This document shows positions 34,401-45,065 of a stretch of 64,000 bases of DNA, piece after piece. The DNA is taken from contig CM059621.1 in NCBI GenBank assembly GCA_030435675.1, positions 3,348,001 through 3,412,000 of the forward strand. The letters are read 5' to 3'. This DNA comes from Steinernema hermaphroditum. Lineage: Eukaryota > Nematoda > Chromadorea > Rhabditida > Steinernematidae. Numbering within the stretch: position 1 is the stretch's first letter; each line of letters begins with the position of its first letter. The notes beneath the pieces are model-generated. The model saw only the letters and a program-made list of their open reading frames with translations, made no database searches and was not told the DNA's origin. The position numbers and the translations under genes were made by a program.

Positions 34401-34739
34401 TCATCGAAGGCAATAGAAAACGTGTCTCAAAAAACGAAGATGGCGTCGCTCAAGTTCACTAAGTTGCCCGGCCAATTGCCGTACTTGATTCAGTTGGCTA
34501 TAAATAAACAAATGTGAATCATGGAATTGATCTTGCGCCTGTGAAAGCAAAATAGCCGTACCTAATACCAAAAAAATTGAGAAAATCTGTTGCGGGCGAA
34601 GGCTAAACCGAATTCCCAAACCGCTGTAGCTCACTGTATGATAACAATTGCAAAACAGTTAAAATCAACAAGTTTGTTGTTTATAAAGGAGCTCAGAAGG
34701 ATGCTTACCTTTTAATTTCAAAACAATTATAATTGACAT
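34401..34739 (-). CDS. Small single-pass membrane protein with coiled-coil-like tail
   Basis: Two exons: 34739-34709 and 34633-34401, giving 87 residues. Exon 1 encodes MSIIIVLKLK; a 75-nt phase-1 intron (GTAAGC...ATACAG) follows. Exon 2 contains a hydrophobic segment (IFSIFLVLGTAILLS) and then a Gln/Leu/Arg-rich stretch (QLNQVRQLAGQLSELERRH) that could form a coiled coil. The exon 2 frame has no ATG of its own, which supports the spliced model. The function is unknown. Confidence 0.5.
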
Positions 34740-35145
34740 TTTTCTGTGCTTTTATTTTCTTCTGTGCCACGTTTGATTAGCCACAATCGTCGTCGAGCAA
34801 TACGCAGAGTACTGTACAATCAACTTACTAAGGAATGTCTGCACTCAAGTGACCATTTCACACACATCTGATGTAACTTGGGGACTGCAGTCTACGCACA
34901 TTTGATAATTTGCCTATTACCCGCGTTGTCTTCGCTATATTGAGGGAGGAGCATACTGATTCGCAGTGAGTAATAAGAGAACTGTTAGGCGAGACACAGC
35001 ACTATTAAGTGTTTGTTGTTTGTACGTCAGCGTGCGACTTCCTCGAGGCTGATGTTCCACAAAGAGTGGCGCATGTAGTAGACCCTTTTTTCAATGTGAT
35101 CAATGGTTGCTTTCACGATTTATCAGTGACAACAATTCAGATTTC
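34740..35145. other. Intergenic; probable astacin promoter
   Basis: No gene is seen. An ATTCAG acceptor five bases before the astacin ATG at 35146 could mark a trans-splice site. Confidence 0.4.
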
Positions 35146-36583
35146 ATGTTTGGCTATATTCTAATCCTATTCCTCGCTGCACCATCCTTTGCACATGTAC
35201 ATCGCAGAGCTGTCAACCGCAACAACCATCCGGAACTGTTATGGCAAACCGATCGGGCAATTCCGTTCTTTTTCGGCTCAGATTTCGGTATATCCAGTGT
35301 CTGCCCACTTGTGTATTACCTTACTGTAGTCGAACGAGATCACCCTGCTGTTCTGCGCGTGATTGAAGAGATTCAATCACGAACATGTCTCACTTTCAAA
35401 GACGTTTCAATGGCTACAGGGATAAAGCAGCCAACGATTATCTTTGTGAACGGCTCCGACGGATGCCACGCAATGGAAGGAAAGCGTCCGGATTATCGCC
35501 TGCTTGCCGTAAATCTTGATGAAACAGTCTGCCGAGAGGTAGAGAGATAAGAAGCTTTCTCTAAAACCCATTTTACTTTCAGAGACGCAGCTATTTTCAT
35601 GAGCTGTTTCATGTTCTTGGTCTCCAGCACACCCACACTCGGCCAGACCGTGACGATTATATTAGATTCTACGAAAAAAGGACAGCTGCCGATTGGCTTG
35701 ATCAATACGAGAAGATGACCGAGGACAATAGCTATGGTGTGCCGTATGACTTCGACAGCGTCATGCATTATATACCCGGTAAGTAACGTTTTTGTCCGAA
35801 GACCCTGATAAATATTTCTCCTCAGATGGTACGGACACCTTGAAACACGAGGAAAACATGAAAGCCAAGAACGAACTTTATCAATTTGCGATGGGAAGAA
35901 ACGTGTACGGTGCTGCCCACTCGGACTATCTACAGCTTAATCGTCTGTACAACTGTTTCGACAAATGCATGTCTGTCAAGACTACGTGCGCAAATGGTGG
36001 ATTTGTGAATCCAAATAGCTGTCAGGAGTGCATCTGTCCACGAGGATTTGCTGGCGCCTCCTGCGAAGACTTGGATTACGATGAAAGCGTGCAGCACAGA
36101 TGTGGTGGATATGAATACGCGACGGATAGCTGGAAAGACCTAGACATGGAACTCAGTGCAAATGTCGATAACATCACATGCTACTGGTTCCTGAAGGTAC
36201 GTTAATTAGATGCTTCATATGCCCTACATTGTATACTTCAGGCTTCTCAAGGAAAGCGCATTGAAATCAAGCTAGTGAAGGTGGCACCGGAAAACCAACG
36301 ATGTACTCCCGACACAAACACATGGCTCGAAGTGCGACTCGGAACCTTCGAGATTGGAGGGTACAAATTCTACTGTCAACAACAGCTTCCCGAGCGCACA
36401 TTGACGAGTGGTGATAACCTCGCCGTGGTGACTTTGAGCCAAGATTACGATGACGCGACACAGCTCAAGCTCATGTACAGAAGTGTTCCTCGACCAGTAC
36501 AAACACCCACTGTTCACAATTCTGCCACAGCTCCTAGACTCTTCTTGTATATGTTGTTTCACATCTGTTATTTATTGTTTTAG
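35146..36583 (+). CDS. Astacin (M12A) zinc metalloprotease with EGF-like and CUB domains
   Basis: Five exons: 35146-35287, 35330-35538, 35583-35778, 35826-36196 and 36242-36583, giving 419 residues. After a signal peptide and a short propeptide-like start comes the astacin domain with NHPELLWQTDRAIPFFF and TCLTF. The full zinc site is HELFHVLGLQHTHTRPDRD: three His ligands and catalytic Glu present. The Met-turn is SVMHY. A Cys-rich EGF-like segment (CANGGFVNPNSCQECICPRGFAGASC) and a CUB-like domain follow. The last 20 residues are hydrophobic, as in a GPI-anchor signal or membrane tail. It should be an active secreted or surface protease. The gene is in tandem with an inactive paralog 1.1 kb downstream that has the same intron positions. 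Introns are 42-47 nt. Confidence 0.9.
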
Positions 36584-37709
36584 TTGTGTATTTAAGTTCG
36601 TGTATATAGTCACTAAAGCCCTTCCAGCCTCTTCGCATAAGCAGACTTGCTCATCGTATTCACTTACACTTTTGAGGGTTTGAAGTTGTGAGCCAGCCAT
36701 CTGGACAGTTCGCCGAACCGTTTGATAATAAAGTGTAGCAGACTCCACCGAATGGAGCTATGAGTCGAGTTTTGCCAAAAATTCAAAACCGAAAAATTGA
36801 AAACTTGCACAGCCCTCGTCAAAACTCTGTTCACCACATTCTTTACGAAGATGTACATATTTTTTCCGCAATACTTAAATTTATTCGCCTAAGGAAAACA
36901 ATATAACACCGCGTGGCGCCTTCTCAACAATGTTTGAGAACATGCGAAAACAACGCCAATTGAACGGCATTTTTATGCAGCGTCGGTCATACAACTCTGT
37001 TGGTAGGGGCTAATCGCAGCTATCATTCGTAGTATGTGGCTTCAGTATGAAATATGGCGTCGCGGTTTTTTTTTGCCATCCGTTCTTGAAGGCACAGTCT
37101 TCGTGATCGCCTTGTTGGGCACGTCCTTAGAGCCGAGGCTCCGTATCTTGGTCCTCATTGCAGCGACGGCAGCGACGTTCTCAAGAAGACGACCATGCGA
37201 ATTGTCGAGTCCGACGGAAACGATAACAAGTCCATTTCAATTGGAAGTTGTGCAAAAGAGTAGGGAATAGTGAAATTGGTGCATTCTATGTTTCTATGTC
37301 AAAAAGCCCAACATGACCCAAAAACGGCTCAATGGCCCATCTTCATGGATCAGCTCAATGGTATGTATCAACAGTGACTCACCAAGAATATCAATACCAG
37401 TGCATGATTCAACATCAAAACAATCAAGTTAGCGAATCAGTTCCGCTAGCTAGACTAAAACAGAGAGAACCGAAAATTTCGCAATTGTGACGCGCAGCGA
37501 TTGCAAAAAGAGCACTAGTCGTATGAAAAAAGAACATGAGGCAGTGACGAAATCCTGACTCAACGGTTAGGTGCTGAACACCGCTGATGGGCGGAACGAC
37601 AGCCAAAGGTATAAAAGAAGAAAAGGGAACCTGCGCTGACATCGCTGTTTCTCGGAGGTAAGTATTGTAAAACCATCCAAATTTCTTAACTGAAAAATGT
37701 CTAGCATCA
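36584..37709. other. Intergenic with repeat piece and TATA box
   Basis: Positions 37040-37260 resemble the dispersed repeat (TCATTGCAGCGACGGC). A TATAAAA box at 37610-37616 lies about 95 nt before the next ATG. A TCTAG acceptor lies five bases before that ATG. Confidence 0.5.
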
Positions 37710-39553
37710 ATGCTCTTCGTTCTCTTTCTTTTACTATTCGCGTCGACTGCTTACGGTCGTCGTCAGACAAGAGCTGCCGTGAATGAGAACAACTATCCTG
37801 AGCGTTTGTGGCAGAAGGATCGTCCAATTCCCTTCAAATTCTCTGATGATATTCGTATGCAAGCTAGCCGATCATATCCTAACCATCAATTTTAGCCGAG
37901 AAAGACAGACGCAATGTACGATTAGTGATTCGTTCGATTGAGCAGAATAGTTGTCTCAAATTTGCAGAGGTGTCCAATGCAAATGAAACGACTATTTTCT
38001 TTAAGAATGGAACGAAATGTTTGAGCATGCAAATCGGAAAGGATACTAGCATCCGCCTCTATCCAATAGAGCTGGGTGAGTATTGCAGACGAGTGAGCCA
38101 TGTGCATCGTAAGATTCAATTGATGTTGAGCATTTCAGGACTACGATTATTTTTTTATTTTGGTTCGAACGCTTGGCCTGTGCGGCGGCCATCAAAGACC
38201 AGATCGGAATGGTTATGTCATTTATGATGAGAACAACACAAATCCGAATTCGAGGCAGTATTTTGACAAGGTTTCCTTTTGGGACTGCAAAGACTTCGGT
38301 GTACCTTATGACTTTGATAGCGTTTTACATTATCCACCAGGTGAGCTTCAGTGTTGCATTCACATACTTGATACATCTAGAAACAAAACTTGCTCTTTAT
38401 GTCTTGCTCGTGGCGTTTAGAAAACTCTTAACTCCCTAAGCACCTGTGCATCACAAGCAGGCGAACTGAGAAAACTTCTTTGCCAAAGGAAAACTGACGT
38501 GGTCCGCTTTCGTGTTCACGTTAATCTCAATATTAAGCCTTTTGCTACAGAGCTACCATTACTTAGCATAACTTATGCCGCAGGCGACGACCACGCATTA
38601 GTTAGCAAATTTTGAGGATCACTAACATTCGGTAACAGTGATCTTTTGCCATGCTTCACCACCAATATAGGAACACTATATTCAAGACTATGCTAATGCA
38701 TCTTTTAGACTGGTTCACTATTAATGAAAGCAAACCTAATTTAATCGCAAAGGACCCACTGCATCAGTACGGAATGGGAAGAAACACTGGTCCCGCCCAT
38801 TCTGACTATCTACTACTAAACCGCCTCTACAAATGCCCTGATAACTGCGCCTATGCAAAAACCAAATGTGAAAACAGCGGGTTTGTGAATCCGAACAACT
38901 GTCAGTGGTGCATTTGTCCACGAGGATTCGCAGGGGCATTCTGTGAGAGACTGGATTATGACGGACATAAAGACAAGAACTGTGGTGGTTACTTGGACGC
39001 CATCGGCTCATGGCAAGAGCTGAGTGTAGAGCGGGGCGAGAACCAAAACAACATTTCATGTTACTGGTTCCTGAGGGTATGAAATAGCGTGAGAGGGTAT
39101 CAGTGCATTTAACTCACATTTCAGGCTTCTCAAGGGAAAGATGTGGAAATTCAATTAGTCACTGTTGCGCCAGAAAACAAACGTTGTACTGCGAATACCA
39201 ACACATGGCTTGAAGTTCGGCTTGGCACCTTCGAAATTGGAGGGTACAAGTTCTACTGCACTGATCAACTGCCAAAACGCATTTTGCGAAGTAGTGGTTC
39301 GCTGGCTGTTGTTACTTTGAGTCAAGATTACAACGATCCTACACGATTCAAACTGTTATTCAGAAGTGTTGCAGGAAGCCAGAACATTCGTGGTCGTGAC
39401 CGCGATCAAAACATTTTTTATATCATAGCGATGATAATTTTTTTAGCAGCTGTTGTAGGTATACGCACGTACTTTATTCGCAGACGAGCTCCATGGTACA
39501 ACGGCTACCAGGGAAACGGTGAAAATACCTACGTCCATGTGACCTTTGTCTGA
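37710..39553 (+). CDS. Catalytically dead astacin-like protein with EGF-like, CUB and C-terminal membrane segments
   Basis: Five exons: 37710-37854, 37896-38092, 38139-38340, 38709-39076 and 39125-39553, giving 446 residues. It aligns throughout with the astacin at 35146, including intron positions, but where that protein has HELFHVLGLQH this one has FILVRTLGLCG. All three zinc-binding His and the catalytic Glu are lost, while the downstream RPDR is kept. The Met-turn is SVLHY, so its Met is also lost. The frame is intact, so this looks like a pseudoprotease and not a pseudogene. EGF-like (CPRGFAGAFC) and CUB domains are well kept (CYWFLR, WLEVRLGTFEIGGYKFYC). The C terminus has a clear transmembrane segment (IFYIIAMIIFLAAVVGI) and a cytosolic tail. 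The third intron is long (368 nt). Confidence 0.85.
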
Positions 39554-39895
39554 ATAATAATCATAAGATACATATAACCCTCCACAATGCGTCCGAAGTT
39601 GTGAAGCTTATTTATTATGTTATTATTGGTGTCATTTGTTATGTGCTCAGTGTGTTTTGCCATTGTCACACCCTATAATCCAACTTTACTTTACGAACGT
39701 AAGCTTATCATCAAAACACTAATGAAACGTCCACAATGTAAAATAAATAATATGCATAGGAACATGATTGGGCACACGAAATGCGAAATATTATGATCGT
39801 CGAGACGGTAAGCGAAACGAAGTGACAGATTCCTTACAAAGATGGGGACACACTAACCTTACAGTGAATAGAATATCATCATTATTGCTCGAAGA

Positions 39896-41768
39896 TCAAC
39901 AGCGCGTTTCGTAGAGTCCCGATCGGCCGATATAACGCACCCACTTGATGACGTCGTGGTCCGAGTAGTTGAGCTTGGGCTCGAACACTTTCAGGTAGCG
40001 CACCTTGAGGCCGGATGGAGCGAAGGGAACTTCGAAGTTCATCGAAACGGGAGGGCGGTTCCACTTCTTCTTTTCGGCCGAACCGGTGCTGAGGATGTCG
40101 ATCTCGGCTGAGATTTGCGATTCCTTCATGCCACCCATTCTCTTGATCCTGAAAAGGAATGATTATAATAGGTTGATCATAGAATGTGTAGGGATTCGTA
40201 GAGATCTCTCCATCACTTACTTCCACACGATCGCGTTTTCTCCAGCCTTGTACTTCGCCTTCCCCTTCATGCAGATTAGCTGAACACCACTGGTGTTGGG
40301 TGGCGTCGGAATGCGGATCTCGATCTTTTGCGCTAGCAACGACGGCTTGAAGTTCGACTTCACCACGACCTTCACTTCCATCTTGTTGCGAGACGTCTCG
40401 CGCACCAGCGGAATCACACGGAATGGCAGTTGAATGTCCTTAGTGGTACGGTAGCGCATCAGTTCGTACTCTCCGTCGGGAGGGATAAAGCTGATGGCAT
40501 GCTCAGTGTCAAACTTGGTCAACTTGACGCACTGGTGGAATTGGCAATCGTCGATGGCAACCGAAGCACGAGTCCTAGAATCAACAAATCAATTTCACGA
40601 TCTATGGAAAGCAGACGTACGCCTTGGTCGGATCATCGGTGGTTCTGCCTTTTCCCTCGATAGTCAGCTTATCGTTAATTCCAAATTTGCACTCGGGCAT
40701 TCCACTCAGATACGACTTCATGGCTACCTTTCCAGCAACGTGAGCAGATAGCACTTGACCCTGCTGGGACATGAGCAAGTTAACGTATTCGATGACGTCG
40801 AGGAAAAGTTCGTTTCTACGATACTTGATGCCTTCGCGGCGCCATCCGATTTGACCTGTTACTTGAGACGTGATCTGAGCCTGCTCTTCCTTGGTCTAAA
40901 CAGAAAAATTATTTTGCGGATGTGAAACATCATTTCATCTACAAACGGAAGGATGACAGAACCACAACGACAACACCAAAACGTACCACTGGCGCCTGTA
41001 CGTAAGCATGGAAATAGGATAGATTAAAGGAAGTACAGAAATTAACTTAGAAAGACAGAATCTGTATCTCAATTGGTAATTTTAGTGAGCTTCTCTACAT
41101 TGAAAAACAGATCGAATGTTAGTTTGTTGCCTTCTATAACAATTTTGCCAACTCTTCTAGAAGACTGCTTCAGATACAAGATTCTGACTATTTACGGTAT
41201 TTGTAATATCGAAACGAAAACTTACAGCTGTACGAACGCCCTGTTGCGTGATGAACGTCTTCAGAACGCCAGGATCCGTGTTCTGGGGATATCCAAAGTC
41301 GAGAATCTCGTCAAGCAGCTCATAGATTAACACAAAGTTGTTTTTGACGTTCTCCTCGTTCAGCTTCCCGAAGTAGGATTGCATGGTGTCGGAGAACCGA
41401 TTCAAGAACTCAAACACCATGGCAGCGTTGACATTCTGACGCGTAACCGCGCAGATCCACACGTTCCCTCGTTTGATGTGGAAAAAGGACGTCCGGGCCA
41501 TGATCGTGACCGGCGTGCGGACTTGCTGACGAGCGTGGATCACATTGACACGGAAGGCGTCGACAGAGTTTCGGCTGCAAGAGACTTATTGTAGAACTGA
41601 TTGTCATGTTTGAAGGCTTGATGAGTAAGACCATTATTTTGGCAGTAACCAATCGACCAGCTACGTAAACGTCATCATTATAGTTCCAACTTACTTCACA
41701 TCATCGCGGTATATCCTGGATATCAGGACTTCGCCCTTGTGATTGTAAACGAACAATCCACCAATCAT
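39896..41768 (-). CDS. dpy-23: AP-2 clathrin adaptor complex, mu subunit
   Basis: Six exons: 41768-41695, 41574-41226, 40995-40987, 40895-40621, 40574-40221 and 40148-39896, giving 437 residues, close to the usual 435-441. The N terminus [17 protein letters not shown] and the C terminus [20 protein letters not shown] are diagnostic of mu2. Residues 1-141 form the longin-like core domain. The C-terminal mu homology domain binds YxxPhi cargo signals and phosphoinositides. The subunit acts in clathrin-mediated endocytosis at the plasma membrane. Exon 3 is a 9-nt microexon (Ala-Pro-Val) in the linker, where the C. elegans protein also has an APV-containing insert. The symbol follows the C. elegans orthologue (dpy-23/apm-2). 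The last intron donor and all phases close cleanly. Confidence 0.95.
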
Positions 41769-43192
41769 TGCTGGCTCATTACTGAAATAGCCGAGTTTAC
41801 AGATAAATAATATGGACCGCGCCGAAACGATCCACTGAATATAAACAAATGCTCGAAGTGCGAAATGGATGACGTGGCGAGGAGGTGATAAACAGATGCG
41901 ATGAGACACGGCAAGTCGATAGAATGCAGTGGATGTGTGAACCGTATGAATGTCGGTTTTGAATATTTAGGCGACCGAAATATTTTAGATCAATATTTCG
42001 GGAAGCTCCGTCTCACCATGGGGTAAGGGATAAGTCTCACTTGGATAGCATTACGAATCACAAAAAGATGATGCAGCTTTCGAGACTGCAGTTCAGAAGG
42101 GGGTACATCTATGACGGCAACGTTTTCAGTTTTGCCTAGCAATCGAACTAAACCAAAGCACCCGTGAGCATCATAGCCACAGACAGACAAAAATCGATGA
42201 GTCATGTATGTGCAGAATAATGACACGAGCAAGCGCTTCCGAAAAGAACGAAAACAGCGAAAATCGATTAACGGACGGAAATGGTCGTCAAACCGTGCTA
42301 ACACTGGCGATGCTCTTCACGTCGAAAAGCTGATCTGCAGTCGATACAAAAACGAAAAGGGCAAGCGAAGATGGTGCAGCCGCGCAAGTTGGCGTCCATC
42401 GACCTTTCGTTTCGTTCGCCTTCGCGAGATTCTCCGTGCGGTCGCACGACAACGCGGCGCGTATCGATCACCGATAAACGTCGCGTTTGTTGGTCGGCCG
42501 CCCGGACTGGCCGCGGCGACGGGAACGCAGGCGATGTCCGACGCGCTGAACTCCCGAGAGAAGTGCACACAATGGAGAGGAAATTTTATGCTACTTCCCA
42601 TTTGATAGTATTTGCATGAAACACATGATAGGCGAAGCAGTATTTTAAAGATGTTACCATACCAGTGCATAACATTAGCGTGGCTGTTAGCAGCTGCGAA
42701 ACGTGATCTTTGAATAACAAGATCCTATATTTAAAAGACCAATAGAATGGTCGTCGAGCCCAATCTTCACTGGCTCCTGGACCGTGGCTCCTGGACCAAC
42801 TGCAGTGCGAAATTGAAAGCTTCTTCGAAGTGCGCCGGGACTTCGATGGGAAATAAGAATCATATACGCCTTCAACATGATATATACGATGCGAGAAGTT
42901 CTATAAAGGCTGGGTACGCCGTGGTTCTTGCCCTTTCTCACATAATTCTATTAGCAAGTAGAACTGCACGACTTAATAACATTGATCTGTTATTGATCCA
43001 TATTACAGCGGCACTGAACGTCAAACAAGAGCAAATAAACAAAGTTCAGTGGTAGCCCCTCCCTTGATAACTTTCTCATCTATCAGCAGTTTGCAAAAGG
43101 CGCTCACATGGTGAAAATCAGAGTTGTTGTTGTTTTCGACTTGCCACCAATCAACTGTCCTCCCTTAACATTGTATTGACGTCGTGCTCAAC
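41769..43192. other. Upstream of AP-2 mu; GC-rich block
   Basis: A GC-rich block at about 42380-42570 with many CpGs could hold the 5' UTR or promoter of the AP-2 mu gene; overlapping frames there have no motifs. No gene is called. At 42766-42795 GGCTCCTGGACC is repeated directly. Confidence 0.4.
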
Positions 43193-44819
43193 ATGGAAGT
43201 TTACGTGGTCCTCCTGGCCGCTCTGCTCTTCGCAGTGAACTTTATAAATTTGGACTTTTCTAACAATGTTGACGTGGAGCCTGGGAGTCCGGTGATACTT
43301 GGTTTGCTTGTGGATTTTTTTTTGGTGACGGCAGTTAGAATTTAGTGCCTGGTGGTGGTGGCAATCAACTAGAAGCGAAATTAACGGGAAAGCCCACCGT
43401 TCCTCACCGGTTCTGTTTTGATGTAAGCTACGGTTCGGTGCAATAACATCAAACACTTCAGAAAACCAACTATTTCTACTCACTTTGGCTCAATCCAATC
43501 TCACTGCTTCCGATCTCTATCTACTGCATGACTGACAACATGCGGCTGGTCTTCAATGAAACAACCGGCCGAGAGGAAGATGCACCGGGGGTCAACGTCA
43601 GTATTCCTCACATCGGACCAACGGAGACCGTTGAATGGTTGGATAAGGCACGTCTGTTCCAGCCAGTGTTTGCCACTATTGTCGACAACTTCGTGAAGTG
43701 GGGCTATACAAAAGGGAAAAACGTGATTGGAGCTCCATTCGATTGGAGAAGACCACCTCGTAAGTATTGGGTTGAGCCACTGAAAATATCGGTTTTATTC
43801 ACCTCTTGTTTCCTGATGTTTTCTGATGTGAGGTCTTTAGAGGTGTGTTTTAGACGAACTACACAACTACTACGCTTCGATAAAAGCGAAAATAGAAGAG
43901 GTATATGTGGACAACGGCAACAAGAAGGTGGTCATTGTCGGACACAGTATGGGGAATCCTGTGATGGCAAGTTTCTTCTTTTTTCTACGATCCAACAACC
44001 CGATCAAATTTTATGGAAAAAAAGTTAATCTGACATACAAATATATGAGATAGGATGAGTAAAAATCTTCCACTAGATTCGAATAGTTCAGAGGCCTACA
44101 AAATGTTGGCTTTATACTTTTAAATCTAACCCTGTTTTTGCAAGCGTCCGTTAGCACCGACATTTCAGCTCTACTTCTATCACTACATCGTCTCACAGGA
44201 ATGGAAAGACAAATACATAAAATCGCACGTTTCACTAAATGGTGCTTGGGGAGGATCAATGGAAATGGTGAAGCTATTCATTTCTGGCTACAACCTCAAG
44301 AAATACCGGTTCTTCCTGTCACCATTTGTGCTCAGACCCATGCAGCGAACATTCACCGCGTGTGCTTTCATGCTTCCCAGTGCTGCAGTCTGGAACTCAT
44401 CGGAAGTTCTCGTATCGACCGCCTGGAAGAACTATAGTCTGTCAAATCTCGAAGAGCTCTTCACTGACACGAACTACAAGTCAGGATGGGCACAGTACAA
44501 ACGATCTCTCTATACGAAGATCGTAGAACTTGAGGCTCCAGGCGTTGAGTTGCACTGCATTTATGGCGCAGGGATACCAACACCTGAACGGTTTATTTGG
44601 GATGAAGGCTATTTTCCTGATTATCAACCAACAGAGATACTAGGCGATGGCGATGGAACTGTGAACTTACGATCGTTGGAGGCCTGCAAACAGTGGAATC
44701 CGAACAACAATCTTGGCAAGGATGTATCTGTTCATCGCTTTGAAAACGTTGACCACTTGGACCTTCTTTCTCGTTCTGAGACGTTGGCATTACTGCATGA
44801 TATTGTGTACAAGAATTAG
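43193..44819 (+). CDS. Lysosomal phospholipase A2 (PLA2G15/LCAT-like acyltransferase)
   Basis: Five exons: 43193-43301, 43346-43422, 43462-43759, 43854-43966 and 44169-44819, giving 415 residues. A signal peptide is followed by PVILVPGGGGNQLEAKL, the oxyanion-side motif of the family. The catalytic triad is visible: Ser in GHSMGN, Asp in GDGDGTV and His in ENVDHLD. GAPFDWRR, WGG and LHCIYGA are further family blocks. The enzyme family deacylates or transacylates phospholipids in lysosomes or after secretion. Intron 4 (43967-44168, 202 nt) starts with GCAAGT; using this GC donor gives the same spacing from GHSMGN to LYF as the vertebrate enzyme. A GT six bases upstream would delete two residues. 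Length and motifs are otherwise complete. Confidence 0.9.
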
Positions 44820-45065
44820 CTACAAAGTAGTAACTGTTCCAAAGAAATAACAACGCTTTCGAGTTGACGGATCGCTTGTTGAGTTAAGTAAGTTAATGCT
44901 CTGCAATCTATTTGCGCAAGACAAAAATTTATTTGTCTCAACATTTTCGATGATCAGTAATTCATCCCATCCCGAGGAAGAAAAACAAAATAATTATGTT
45001 GATGTTGTTTGTGGCCTGCCACAATTAGTCGTTACGTTCTGGGCGCGACTGCGGACCTGCCGCAT

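Noticed and set aside
42204..42670. Overlapping 133-, 117- and 90-codon frames
   Set aside because: GC-rich upstream region of AP-2 mu; basic random-looking translations in several frames.
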